A stretch of DNA of 24,038 bases from JAIRTY01 sp050257395 (GCA_050257395.1 JBLMWU010000127.1:1-24038), one strand, 5' to 3'. Positions 1 through 7,122 are shown, numbered from the stretch's first letter. Notes: a model not told the origin generated them from the letters alone. Made by a program: numbers and translations.

Positions 1-227
1 CCGAGCTCGGCGACCTGGACCGGATCGAGCGCTTCGTCAAGGTCTTCGGCATGGTGAACGTGGCACCCGGCTTCAGCCAGATGCCCGCGGTCATCGACGG
101 CTGCTCGGACCTGCTGGTGGAGATCTTCGGCGAGGCGGGCCGGCACACGCGTTCCGCCGTCGGCCTCGCCGAGCTGCCGTTCGGCATCGCCGTCGAGATC
201 GAGCTGGTCGCCCGGCTCCGCTCCTGA
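1..227 (+). CDS. RidA (YjgF/YER057c/UK114) family protein, C-terminal part
   Basis: Only the last 74 codons are inside the window; the reading frame begins at base 3 and stops at TGA 225-227. The translated tail contains FVKVFGMVNVAPGF, VIDGCSDLLVEIFGEAG and RSAVGLAELPFGIAVEIE, which is the usual C-terminal half of RidA-like proteins: a hydrophobic strand, a helix containing FGEAG, then R-SAVG-LP and a final strand ending in E. Family members are trimeric enamine/imine deaminases that clear reactive 2-aminoacrylate, but this subgroup (closer to the small Atu1372-like RidA relatives) is not functionally proven. The Arg of the RSAVG motif, which binds substrate carboxylate in RidA, is present. 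The N-terminus and upstream context cannot be seen. Confidence 0.88.
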   Translation, partial: ELGDLDRIERFVKVFGMVNVAPGFSQMPAVIDGCSDLLVEIFGEAGRHTRSAVGLAELPFGIAVEIELVARLRS

Positions 228-255
228 CCCGGCGGACCGCAGGGCAACCGGGCCG

Positions 256-279
256 GAAGGCCTTGCCTGCCGGGCCTTC
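256..279 (+). terminator. Candidate hairpin downstream of the RidA gene
   Basis: GAAGGCC (256-262) is perfectly complementary to GGCCTTC (273-279) across a 10-nt loop, 29 bases after the RidA stop codon. No U-tract follows, so termination is inferred only from position and the 7-bp stem. Confidence 0.35.
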
Positions 280-289
280 AGTCCCTACT

Positions 290-306
290 GGCCGGTAATA
301 TCGGCC
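290..306. promoter_or_regulatory. Possible promoter -10 box inside a palindrome
   Basis: GGCCG-GTAATAT-CGGCC is a 17-bp interrupted palindrome. Its AT centre includes TAATAT (296-301), a good -10 hexamer and unusual in this GC-rich setting. No good -35 is seen 16-18 bases upstream. The arrangement would suit a repressor site over the promoter of the gene at 533, but this is inference. Confidence 0.3.
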
Positions 307-532
307 TTTAGCGTGTGATTGTGGGTTCACTGGTGATTCTGGTGACGCCATGGTCTCCGCGCCGGGCCGTGTCGCTGGGCGGTGGGCGATTCCACCAGCT
401 CCGCATGGACCCGGCGCGGTCTCTTCCCCAGCTTGCGGCGGCGCCGCAGGCGCGCGGCCGCGCTAGGGCGCTCCCGCCCCGGCATGGCGGGAGAAGGCCG
501 GGGCCACCCGGCCGCAGGGGGAAGGAAATACG

Positions 533-1165
533 ATGCATGCGATCAGGAGGCTGCTGGCGGCAGCGTCTGTCGTGGCGATGACCGGAAGCCTCGGCGTCAG
601 CGGCGCCGGCGCCGCGGGGGCAGCCACAACCCAGCCGATGCCACGGCACCATGCAACGACAGCGACGGCAGTGGTCCATCTGCCCGGCAGCACGGTTATG
701 GGCGGCGGGGGTGCCTGGGCCAAGGCCCACGTCACCCGGACCATCACGGTGACCCGGGTGGCCCGTGCGCACCACCACCTGTACCGGTACACGGCAGTGG
801 TGACTGACAAGGGCACCTTCGTCACCATCCGGGGTGCCCTCACACCGAACCAGACCGGCAGGTTCGCCGGCATGCACATCCGCGGTGTGGTCCGCGGGAC
901 GGTGTTCGGGAAGGCTGTGTTCAGCTTCCTGTCCAACGCCCGCCACCCGGTCGCGCCGAGGCACGTGTTCGGCGCCAGCCTGGTGAGTTCCTTCACGGTC
1001 CGGCAGTTCATGGGGCACCACGCCTTCGTCGCGGGCTTCAGCCCGGTCTCCTCGTTCACCGTCTACCACGCGCAGAAGGGGTTCATGAGGACCTGGTTCA
1101 GCTCGCCGGCACCGTCGGGCTCGGGCAACATCACCGGAGTCATCCGGCATCACCACCACCACTGA
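533..1165 (+). CDS. Small secreted protein with natural C-terminal pentahistidine, function unknown
   Basis: A 210-residue protein I do not recognise. The start ATG at 533 is preceded by GGGGGAAGGA (516-525) at good distance. The N-terminus is a classical signal peptide: MHAIRR, a hydrophobic run of Ala/Val/Leu/Gly, and a likely AxA cleavage region near residues 25-32 (GAGAAGAAT). The mature chain of about 180 residues is basic, His-rich and lacks Cys. It is rich in alternating hydrophobic/Thr/Val strands (HVTRTITVTRVARAH, YRYTAVVTDKGTFVTI), suggesting a beta-sandwich or barrel. His clusters occur at HH (N-terminal third), AHHHLY, GHH and at the very C-terminus (IRHHHHH-stop). Metal binding at the cell surface is a reasonable guess but is not shown. 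It stands alone between a RidA gene and a convergent MinD-like gene. Confidence 0.85.
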   Translation: MHAIRRLLAAASVVAMTGSLGVSGAGAAGAATTQPMPRHHATTATAVVHLPGSTVMGGGGAWAKAHVTRTITVTRVARAHHHLYRYTAVVTDKGTFVTIRGALTPNQTGRFAGMHIRGVVRGTVFGKAVFSFLSNARHPVAPRHVFGASLVSSFTVRQFMGHHAFVAGFSPVSSFTVYHAQKGFMRTWFSSPAPSGSGNITGVIRHHHHH

Positions 1166-1194
1166 GCGCCAACCAGGCCTCAGCGGGCACAGCT

Positions 1195-1236
1195 GAGGGC
1201 TGGCCGGGAGCCGCCAGGCTTTCCCGGCCAGCCCTC
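1195..1236. terminator. Bidirectional 15-bp hairpin between convergent genes
   Basis: GAGGGCTGGCCGGGA (1195-1209) pairs perfectly with TCCCGGCCAGCCCTC (1222-1236) around a 12-nt loop. It lies between the stop of the secreted His-rich gene and the stop of the convergent MinD-like gene, so it can serve both strands. There is no T-run on either side, as is common for actinobacterial terminators. Confidence 0.75.
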
Positions 1237-1287
1237 GGGCTGCCCGGCCAGGGATCTGCCGCCCGCGGCCCGGCGGGCAGCCGCCGG

Positions 1288-3216
1288 TCAGGATGAGCCG
1301 TGCCTGGCGGGCCGCCGGTCGGCGGTGAAACCGTCGCCCACCTCAGCGGCCAGTGCCAGGTACGCGTCGGCCGTCTGCTTGCCGAGCTGGCCCAGGTCCA
1401 CTTCGGCCCCTTCGGCCAGGTGGGCGTCGTACGGGATCCGCACCACCGCCCGGCACCGGGCGGCGAAATGCTGCTCCAGCCTGGTCATGTCCACCGTGCT
1501 CCTGCCGCGGGGCTGGACCGCGGACAGCACCACCACGCCGCCGCGCACGAGATTGCCGTAGTTGTGCGCGGCCAGCCAGTCCAGGGTGGCGCTCGCGCTC
1601 CTGGCGCCATCGACCGACGGCGAGCTGACCAGCACGATCTGGTCGGCCAGCCGCAGCACCCCGGCCATGGCCGAATGCAGCAGGCCAGTCCCGCAGTCGG
1701 TGATGCAGATGGAGTAGTAGTGCTCCAGGACGGCCGCCACGTCCACGTAGTCCGCTTCGCTGAACGCCACGGACACGGTGGGGTCGCGGTCGGAGGCCAG
1801 CACCTCCAGCCGGCTGGGCGCCTGGGTGGTGAAGGCCCGGACGTCCGCGTACCGCTGGACCTGCCCGCGCTCGTTGAGCAGGTCCCGGACGGTCGCCGCC
1901 GTCTCCAGCCGGAGCTTGTCCGACAGCGTGCCCCGGTCGGGGTTGGCGTCCACGGCGATCACCCGGTCCCCGCGCAGGGACGCGAGGGTCGAGCCGAGCC
2001 CCATGGTGGTCGTGGTCTTGCCGACCCCGCCCTTGAGGCTGAGCACCGCCACCCTGTGGTGGCCCCCCGCGACCGGCGTGCACGCCCGGGCCGTCAGCTG
2101 GCGGCGGTGCTGTTCCGCCGCGGACTCGGGGGCCCGGATCAGGCCGCCGCTGCCCCGGTACAGCAGCCGCCGCCAGCCGTCGGCCGGCGCCCGGCGGCGC
2201 CCTGGCAGCAGCAGGTCGGCGGTCAGGCTGTCGGCCGTCTCCGGCGCGGCGCCGGCGCCGGCTGGCGCGGCGGGCGTCAGCCCGGGCCGTTCCTCCACCG
2301 GGTTACCGCCGGCCGGGTAACCGCCGACCGGGTAACCGCCCTCTGGGTAGCCGCGTACGGGAGCCGGGCCAGTGGGCGCGGCGTAGGCGGCCCAGGCCGG
2401 CGCCGGTTCCGGCCCGGGCCCGGCCGGCTGCCAGGACTGGGCGGCCGTCCCGGTGGCCTGCTGGTCCTCCGGCCCGGGCTCCAGGCCGGGTTGCCCGGGC
2501 GGCAGGCTGGCGCCGGGAAACACGCCGCCGCCGGGGACCGTGCCCACGCCGGCGTCAGCCGGTCCGCCGGGCTGGCCGCGGCCAGCCTGGCCAGCCGGGC
2601 TGGCGGCGGAATCCGCCGGATCGGGGACAGGCGGATCGGGGACAGCCGCTTCGGGCACACCATCCGCCGCACCGGTGACAGGGCCCGCATCAGCGGGGCT
2701 GTAGCCGCCGTAGCCGCCGGGGGGACCGTAGGCATCGGCCGCGTCGTAGTCCTCGACGGCGTCGTAGTCGTCAGGCAGCCCGTACAGCGCCGACTGCGGG
2801 CCGGGCGGTTCCGGGGGCGCGGCGGGCTCCGGGTACGGGGCCTGCGGGGCCAGCGTGACCCGTGGCGGCACCGGCACCCCGTTCCAGGCGGCCGCGCCGC
2901 CGCCGGCCCTGCCGGCATCCCCCGGCACGGCGGCACCGTCCGCGCCGCCGCCCGGCGGGTCACCGGGGGACGGGGGCTGGCCGAAGAACCGCGGCAGCCC
3001 GGTCGCGGGCCACCGGAACACTCCCTGATCGCCGCCGCCCGCATCCCGGGAGTCCCCGTTCAGCGCCCGCCCGTCCTGGCCGCCACCGGCGCCGTCCCCG
3101 TTCTCATCCGCGCCAGGCGCGCCCGGGCCGCTGCCCCCGGGTAAGTCCGCCTCGTGACCCCAGTGATGCGCCCGCACCTCGTCACCGGCCGGCTGGCTAT
3201 GATCATGATCAGCCAA
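1288..3216 (-). CDS. MinD/ParA-type ATPase with long Pro/Gly-rich N-terminus (EspI-like architecture)
   Basis: 642 residues. Residues 1 to about 380 are low-complexity Pro/Gly/Ala/Tyr with short tandem repeats, predicted disordered. The C-terminal 250 residues form a deviant-Walker P-loop ATPase: SLKGGVGKTTTTMGLGS near residue 393, VIAVDANPDRGTLSDKL as the switch I/Asp strand, then CITDCGTGL and IVLVSSPSVDGARSA, both typical of MinD/ParA. The start is a TTG at 3216, supported by GAGGGGAAA at 3222-3230 with 8 bases between GAGGGG and the codon. Actinobacterial proteins with this layout (disordered Pro-rich arm plus MinD ATPase) are best known next to type VII (ESX) secretion genes, for example EspI, but no ESX gene is visible here. 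It could equally position another cell-envelope or polar complex. The family call is secure; the role is not. Confidence 0.88.
   Translation of the reverse strand: MADHDHSQPAGDEVRAHHWGHEADLPGGSGPGAPGADENGDGAGGGQDGRALNGDSRDAGGGDQGVFRWPATGLPRFFGQPPSPGDPPGGGADGAAVPGDAGRAGGGAAAWNGVPVPPRVTLAPQAPYPEPAAPPEPPGPQSALYGLPDDYDAVEDYDAADAYGPPGGYGGYSPADAGPVTGAADGVPEAAVPDPPVPDPADSAASPAGQAGRGQPGGPADAGVGTVPGGGVFPGASLPPGQPGLEPGPEDQQATGTAAQSWQPAGPGPEPAPAWAAYAAPTGPAPVRGYPEGGYPVGGYPAGGNPVEERPGLTPAAPAGAGAAPETADSLTADLLLPGRRRAPADGWRRLLYRGSGGLIRAPESAAEQHRRQLTARACTPVAGGHHRVAVLSLKGGVGKTTTTMGLGSTLASLRGDRVIAVDANPDRGTLSDKLRLETAATVRDLLNERGQVQRYADVRAFTTQAPSRLEVLASDRDPTVSVAFSEADYVDVAAVLEHYYSICITDCGTGLLHSAMAGVLRLADQIVLVSSPSVDGARSASATLDWLAAHNYGNLVRGGVVVLSAVQPRGRSTVDMTRLEQHFAARCRAVVRIPYDAHLAEGAEVDLGQLGKQTADAYLALAAEVGDGFTADRRPARHGSS
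2301..2360 (-). repeat. 15-bp tandem repeat encoding GYPxG units
   Basis: Four consecutive 15-bp units (2301-2315, 2316-2330, 2331-2345, 2346-2360) of the form GGTAACCGCCGACCG on the plus strand encode GYP(E/V/A)G-type pentapeptides in the disordered arm of the MinD-like protein. The units are in frame and diverge toward both ends. Confidence 0.8.
2618..2647 (-). repeat. 15-bp tandem repeat encoding PVPDP
   Basis: GGATCGGGGACAGGC (2618-2632) is followed directly by GGATCGGGGACAGCC (2633-2647), a one-mismatch duplication. It encodes consecutive PDP units within the disordered arm of the MinD-like protein. Confidence 0.75.
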
Positions 3217-3230
3217 GGCGGTTTCCCCTC
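3217..3230 (-). promoter_or_regulatory. Ribosome binding site that supports a TTG start
   Basis: Read on the minus strand, GAGGGGAAA (3230-3222) precedes TTG at 3216 with 8 bases between GAGGGG and the start. No ATG or GTG in frame has a comparable site, so the TTG is chosen for the MinD-like gene. Confidence 0.7.
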
Positions 3231-3349
3231 AGCGCTATCGGGAGCAGAATGGCCTGCCGAAACCCCGGATGAACTAGCTCAGACCGAGCCTAGGACACCC
3301 GATACCCGCTGGCACAGCCCCCGCGGCGTTTCCCGACCAGGAGCAGCCC

Positions 3350-4327
3350 ATGCGCGCCGTCACCATCACCACCCCCGGCGGGCCGGAGGTGCTCCGGCTC
3401 GCGGAGGTCCCCGACCCCGTCCCGGGCGAGGGTGAGGTGCTGGTCGACGTCACCGCTGCCGGGGTCAACCGCGCCGACCTGCTGCAGCGCCAGGGCGCGT
3501 ACCCGCCGCCGCCCGGTGCCCCTGACTATCCCGGCCTGGAATGCTCGGGGCGGATCAGCGCGGTCGGCCCGGGGGTGACCGGGTGGCAGCCCGGCGACGA
3601 GGTCTGCGCGCTGCTGGCCGGCGGCGGCTATGCGGAACGGGTAGCCGTGCCAGCGGGGCAGCTGCTGCCCGTCCCGGGCGGCGTCAGCCTGACCGAGGCG
3701 GCGGCGCTGCCCGAGGCCGCCTGCACCGTCCATTCCAACGTGGTCGCCCGCGCCGGGCTGACCCGCGGCGAGACCCTGCTGGTGCACGGCGGGGCGAGCG
3801 GCATCGGCACGCTGGCGATCCAGCTGGGCCGGGCGCTGGGCGCGCGGGTCGCCTGCACCGCCGGCACCCCGGGCAAGCTCCAGCGGTGCCGGGAGCTGGG
3901 CGCAGAACTCGCGGTGTCCTACCGGGACGAGGACTTCGCGGCCGCGGTGACGGAGTTCACTGGCGGCCGGGGCGCCGACGTGATTCTGGACATCGTCGGC
4001 GGCAGCTACCTGCCGCGCAACGTGGCGGCCCTGGCACCCGGCGGCCGGCTGGTGGTCATCGCCGTCCAGGGCGGGCCGCGCGGCGAGCTCGACCTCGGCC
4101 TGCTCATGCGAAAGCGGGCCAGCGTGCTCGCCTCGACGCTGCGGGCCAGGCCGCTGGCTGAGAAGACCGCCATCGTCTCCGCCGTCCGGGACGAGGTGTG
4201 GCCGCTCGTGGCAGCCGGGCAGGTCAGGCCGGTGATCGACCAGGTGCTGCCGCTGGCGGAGGCTGCCGCGGCGCACCGGCGGCTGGAAGAGGGCGGCCAC
4301 ATCGGCAAGATCGTGCTGGCCTGCTGA
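3350..4327 (+). CDS. NAD(P)H:quinone oxidoreductase, zinc-independent MDR family (PIG3-like)
   Basis: 325 residues, the usual length for PIG3-type quinone oxidoreductases. ATG 3350 has AGGAG at 3339-3343. The N-terminal GroES-like domain shows AGVNRADLLQRQGAYPPPPG and YPGLECSGRISAVGPGV, the signature of this subfamily. The Rossmann domain has LLVHGGASGIGTLAIQLGRALGA, an AxxGxxG-type NADPH-binding loop. Near residues 205-235 come GRGADVILDIVGGSYLPRN and APGGRLVVIAVQGG, and the C-terminus has HIGKIVL. The catalytic and structural zinc Cys sets of alcohol dehydrogenases are absent, as expected. It should transfer hydride from NADPH to quinones or other reactive carbonyls in the cytosol. It lies 70 bases upstream of the bpa gene and may be cotranscribed with it. 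Confidence 0.92.
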   Translation: MRAVTITTPGGPEVLRLAEVPDPVPGEGEVLVDVTAAGVNRADLLQRQGAYPPPPGAPDYPGLECSGRISAVGPGVTGWQPGDEVCALLAGGGYAERVAVPAGQLLPVPGGVSLTEAAALPEAACTVHSNVVARAGLTRGETLLVHGGASGIGTLAIQLGRALGARVACTAGTPGKLQRCRELGAELAVSYRDEDFAAAVTEFTGGRGADVILDIVGGSYLPRNVAALAPGGRLVVIAVQGGPRGELDLGLLMRKRASVLASTLRARPLAEKTAIVSAVRDEVWPLVAAGQVRPVIDQVLPLAEAAAAHRRLEEGGHIGKIVLAC

Positions 4328-4397
4328 CCGGGCGCACGGGCAGATCGTCCGGCCCGCCCTGGTGCGGGCACTGCTGAAGAGGGGACAGACTAGGACC

Positions 4398-4943
4398 ATG
4401 AGCGACCAGATGAACTCCGAGCCGGAGCAGGGCGGCAAGGTGGTTGTGGTCGGCCCGGACGGCATGGCCGTCGGCGGGGGTCCCGCCGGAGAGCATGGCG
4501 GCGAGCGCCCGGTGGTCGAGATGGTGGAGCAGCCGGCCAAGGTGATGCGGATCGGCAGCATGATCCGCCAGCTGCTGGAGGAGGTCCGGGCGGCTCCGCT
4601 GGACGAGAAGAGCAGGGCGCGGCTGGCGGAGATCCACCAGAGCTCCATCAAGGAGCTGGAGGACGGCCTGGCCCCGGAACTGGTGGAGGAGCTGGAGCGG
4701 CTGTCGCTGCCCTTCACCGAGGGCCCGGTGCCCAGCGAGGCCGAGCTCCGGGTCGCCCAGGCGCAGCTGGTGGGCTGGCTTGAGGGCCTGTTCCACGGCA
4801 TCCAGACGACCCTCTTCGCCCAGCAGATGGCCGCCCGCGCGCAGCTGGAGCAGATGCGCCGGGCCCTGCCGCCGGGCATCGTGCCCGGCGGCGGCCAGGA
4901 GGACGGGCCACAGCCGCCCCGCTCGTCCGGTCCCTACCTGTAA
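4398..4943 (+). CDS. bpa: Bacterial proteasome activator (Bpa/PafE family, DUF2587)
   Basis: 181 residues, close to the roughly 175 of Mycobacterium Bpa (Rv3780). Bpa forms a dodecameric ring that opens the 20S proteasome in an ATP-independent way and feeds it unfolded proteins. The core is recognisable: VVEMVEQPAKVMRIGSMIRQ, EEVRAAPLDEKSRARLAEIH, ELEDGLAPELVEELERLSLPF, then the long helices ending QLEQMRRALPPGI. A flexible Gly/Pro-rich tail ends in SGPYL; the family's proteasome-docking tail is typically GQYL, so the terminal Tyr-Leu needed to enter the alpha-ring pockets is kept. An in-frame GTG at 4362 would add 12 residues, but ATG 4398 gives the family's normal N-terminus. AGAGGGGA (4378-4385) is a somewhat distant ribosome site. 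No proteasome subunit genes are in the window. Confidence 0.93.
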   Translation: MSDQMNSEPEQGGKVVVVGPDGMAVGGGPAGEHGGERPVVEMVEQPAKVMRIGSMIRQLLEEVRAAPLDEKSRARLAEIHQSSIKELEDGLAPELVEELERLSLPFTEGPVPSEAELRVAQAQLVGWLEGLFHGIQTTLFAQQMAARAQLEQMRRALPPGIVPGGGQEDGPQPPRSSGPYL

Positions 4944-4950
4944 GGACCGG
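4927..4950. terminator. Hairpin at the bpa/pheA convergent junction
   Basis: CCGGTCC (4927-4933) pairs with GGACCGG (4944-4950) across a 10-nt loop containing the bpa stop codon. The right arm is present a second time at 4960-4966 because of a 16-bp tandem duplication. The two convergent genes end only 24 bases apart, so this is the likely terminator for both. Confidence 0.5.
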
Positions 4951-4967
4951 CACCTGTAAGGACCGGC
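4936..4967. repeat. Perfect 16-bp tandem duplication across the bpa stop codon
   Basis: ACCTGTAAGGACCGGC occurs at 4936-4951 and again, without change, at 4952-4967. The first copy carries the last bpa codons and TAA stop; the second ends exactly at the base before the pheA stop codon (4968-4970, minus strand). Confidence 0.9.
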
Positions 4968-5900
4968 CTACACCCGGCCGTAGCGGAGCCGGGACAGCCA
5001 GGCCGCCGCTTCGGCGAACTCGGTGTCGGAGGTGCCCGGGCGGACGCTGGTGGTGCCGCCGTCGTCGCGGGGGTAGCTGCCGAGGAACCTGACCTCGGCG
5101 CAGACCCGGCGCAGGCCCATCAGTGCCTCACCGACCCGGGCGTCGTCGAGGTGGCCCTCGCAGTCGATGGAGAAGCAGTACCGGCCCAGCCCGTCGCCGG
5201 TCGGCCGGGACTCGATCCGGGTCAGGTTGATGCCCCGGACCGCGAACTCGGTGAGGATCTCCATCAGCGCGCCTGGCCGGTCGGCCGCGAGGAACGCCAC
5301 CAGCGACGTCCGGTCGGCGCCCGTGCGGGCCGGCACCGGCCCCGGCTGGCTGACCACCACGAAGCGCGTGACCGCGTCCGGGACGTCGTTCACTTCCTCC
5401 GCCAGCACAGCCAGCCCGTAGCGGCCAGCGGCGAACGCCCCGGCCAGGGCGGCGTCGATCGCCCCGTCCGCGACCTGCCGGGCGGCTTCGGCGTTCGAGG
5501 AGGCGGGACGCCACTCCGCGTCGGGCAGGTGCGTGCCCAGCCAGCGCCGGCACTGCGGCTGCGCCTGCGGGTGCCCGCCGATGGTCTTGATGGCGTCCAG
5601 CGCGGTGCCCGGCCGGCCCAGCAGCGCGAACGTCACCGGCAGCAGCAGCTCACCGCGGATCGCCAGGTCCGGGCCGGTGGCCAGCTCGTCGAGGGTGGCC
5701 GTGACCGCGCCTTCGACCGAGTTCTCGATCGGCACGACGGCCCGCTCCGCCGCCCCGCTGCGCACCGCGTCCAGGGTGGCCTGGATGGTCGGGCAGGCCA
5801 GCGCGGCGGGCCGGTCACCGTGGGTAAAGGCGAGCAGCGCGGCCTCGGTGAACGTGCCTTCGGGGCCGAGATAGGCGTACCGGTCTCCCATGGCCTTCAT
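4968..5900 (-). CDS. pheA: Prephenate dehydratase
   Basis: 310 residues from ATG 5900 (an ATG at 5891 is equally possible; neither has a strong ribosome site). It converts prephenate to phenylpyruvate in phenylalanine synthesis. The PDT domain (about residues 4-185) starts RYAYLGPEGTFTEAAL and contains VPIENSVEGAVTATLDEL and DAVTRFVVV, whose Thr-Arg-Phe is the catalytic TRF motif. The ACT regulatory domain (about 198-275) has RPGALMEILTEFAVRGINLTRIESRP, matching the GALV and ESRP motifs that bind phenylalanine, so feedback inhibition is expected. Length and layout fit the monofunctional actinobacterial enzyme with no chorismate mutase domain. Its start lies 22 bases after the stop of the upstream glycosyltransferase, suggesting cotranscription. 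Confidence 0.96.
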   Translation of the reverse strand: MKAMGDRYAYLGPEGTFTEAALLAFTHGDRPAALACPTIQATLDAVRSGAAERAVVPIENSVEGAVTATLDELATGPDLAIRGELLLPVTFALLGRPGTALDAIKTIGGHPQAQPQCRRWLGTHLPDAEWRPASSNAEAARQVADGAIDAALAGAFAAGRYGLAVLAEEVNDVPDAVTRFVVVSQPGPVPARTGADRTSLVAFLAADRPGALMEILTEFAVRGINLTRIESRPTGDGLGRYCFSIDCEGHLDDARVGEALMGLRRVCAEVRFLGSYPRDDGGTTSVRPGTSDTEFAEAAAWLSRLRYGRV

Positions 5901-5922
5901 GATGCCAGCCGGCAGCGGGTGG

Positions 5923-6666
5923 TCAGCGCATTGCCGCCGGCCGGGCCCGCCGCGGGCGTGCCGCGGCCTGCCGGGCGGCCAGGGCGCGCGCCACGTCGGC
6001 GAGCTGCCGGGCCCGGTGCAGCTGTGACCGCCAGTCACCGCCGGTCGCGCGGTGCGCCAGCGGCACTTCGACCTCGCGCACCCGCAGGCCCCGCCGGAGC
6101 AGGTCGATCGTGAGCCCGGTCTCCGCCCCGAAGCCGGGTGCCAGCGGCCGGGCGGCCTCGAACGCGGCCCGGGTCAGGCAGCGCTGCCCGTTCAGCGGCT
6201 GGGTGGGCCGCCACCCGGTGGCCCGCTCGATGCCGGCCCCGGACAGCCCCACCACCAGCCCGTGCCCGGCGAGCCGGACCCGGCTGGTGAAGACCGCGAT
6301 CGTCATGTCCGCCTCCCCCGCCCGCACCGGGCCGGTGAGCGGCCCGGCGTCCTGGGCGGTCTCGGCCAGGTCCGCGTCCAGGAACAGCAGGTGGCGCGGC
6401 TCGCCGGCGTCCTCGCGGCATTCCAGAAGCTGCAGCGCTTCAGCGCCGGTCTCCATGGCCGCCGCCTTGCCGCGGTTGCGGGCGTGCCGCAGCACGGTCG
6501 CGCCGGCCTGCTCGGCCGCGGCGGCGGTGCCGTCCCGGGAACCGTCGTCCACGACCAGCACCAGGTCCACGCCGGGCAGTGCGGCTGCCCCGGTCACGGT
6601 GGCCCGGATGCGGTCGGCCTCGTCCCGGGCGGGGATGATGACGGCCACGTCACCACGCTGCGGCAT
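5923..6666 (-). CDS. Family 2 glycosyltransferase
   Basis: 247 residues with a GT-A fold at the N-terminus: VAVIIPARDEADRIRATV, then LVLVVDDGSRDGT (nucleotide-sugar binding Asp pair), HARNRGKAAAMETG, and LLFLDADLAET, whose DAD is the metal-binding DxD equivalent. A later GLTIDLLRRGLRVREVEVPL segment matches the catalytic ED/acceptor region of dolichol-phosphate-sugar synthase-like enzymes. No transmembrane segment is seen, so it is probably a cytosolic or membrane-peripheral enzyme; donor and acceptor are unknown. ATG 6666 is preceded by AGGA with 8-base spacing. That AGGA is also part of TAGGAT, 7 bases before the ATG, so a leaderless transcript is possible. It sits between a STAS gene and pheA on the same strand. 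Confidence 0.88.
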   Translation of the reverse strand: MPQRGDVAVIIPARDEADRIRATVTGAAALPGVDLVLVVDDGSRDGTAAAAEQAGATVLRHARNRGKAAAMETGAEALQLLECREDAGEPRHLLFLDADLAETAQDAGPLTGPVRAGEADMTIAVFTSRVRLAGHGLVVGLSGAGIERATGWRPTQPLNGQRCLTRAAFEAARPLAPGFGAETGLTIDLLRRGLRVREVEVPLAHRATGGDWRSQLHRARQLADVARALAARQAAARPRRARPAAMR

Positions 6667-6725
6667 GCGCCCGATCCTAGGGGCCCCGGCTGGCCGGCGC
6701 CTGCCGCTCCGGTCCGGGTGCCCGG

Positions 6726-7061
6726 CTACTCGCCGCCGGCGGCGGGCTCGTCGTGGACCGTGAACACGCTTTCCAGGCCGGTCACCTGGAGGATCTTGCG
6801 GACCGGCGCCCGGGGGGCCGCGAGCGTGAGGTCACCGCCGCGCTCGGTTGCGTGGCGGTGCGCTGCGAGCAGCACGTTCATGCCGGTGGAATCGCAGAAC
6901 TCGACCCCGGACATGTCCACCACGATCCGGGCCGGGTCGCGTTCGGCCAGCGCCGTGGCCAGCTCGGACTGCAGCCGCGGCGCCGTGTAGAGGTCGATCT
7001 CGCCGGCGAGCGCCAGGATGGTCTGATCACCCTGCGACCGGCTCGACACCCGTAGCTCCAC
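6726..7061 (-). CDS. Anti-sigma factor antagonist, STAS domain (SpoIIAA/RsbV/BldG type)
   Basis: 111 residues, the full length of a single STAS domain. The sequence VELRVSSRSQGDQTILALAGEIDLYTAP aligns with the start of SpoIIAA/BldG-like proteins, which is why GTG 7061 is chosen (AAGG lies 8 bases upstream) over longer frames. The phosphoacceptor region CDSTGMNVLLAA is present, with the Ser at about residue 58. In this family an unphosphorylated antagonist binds an RsbW-type anti-sigma kinase and frees its sigma factor; phosphorylation of this Ser reverses that. An RsbW-like ATPase is encoded 1.5 kb upstream on the same strand (8610-9071), with an arginine-deiminase-like gene between. No sigma factor or PP2C phosphatase is nearby. 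Confidence 0.92.
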   Translation of the reverse strand: MELRVSSRSQGDQTILALAGEIDLYTAPRLQSELATALAERDPARIVVDMSGVEFCDSTGMNVLLAAHRHATERGGDLTLAAPRAPVRKILQVTGLESVFTVHDEPAAGGE

Positions 7062-7122
7062 GTGCCGCACCTTACCGGTGACGGGGGCGGCAGGCCAGAG
7101 GCACGCCACCAATGACCGGTGG

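Larger units (their letters stand above)
228..532. other. Intergenic leader region upstream of the His-rich secreted protein
   Basis: This 305-bp gap holds no convincing reading frame. It contains the possible RidA terminator (256-279), an AT-rich palindrome around a TAATAT box (290-306), and three hairpins close to the next start codon: TGCGGC/GCCGCA at 434-448, CTCCCGCC/GGCGGGAG at 471-493 and GGCCGG/CCGGCC at 496-513. The last one ends four bases before the ribosome binding site. I found no match to a known riboswitch consensus by eye. Confidence 0.6.

Noticed and set aside
228..532. c-di-AMP (ydaO) or cobalamin riboswitch in the leader of the secreted protein
   Set aside because: The conserved sequence boxes of these riboswitches were not found; only simple hairpins are visible.
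5901..6038. N-terminal extension of prephenate dehydratase
   Set aside because: It overlaps the glycosyltransferase gene and is not family-like; the dehydratase domain begins directly after ATG 5900.
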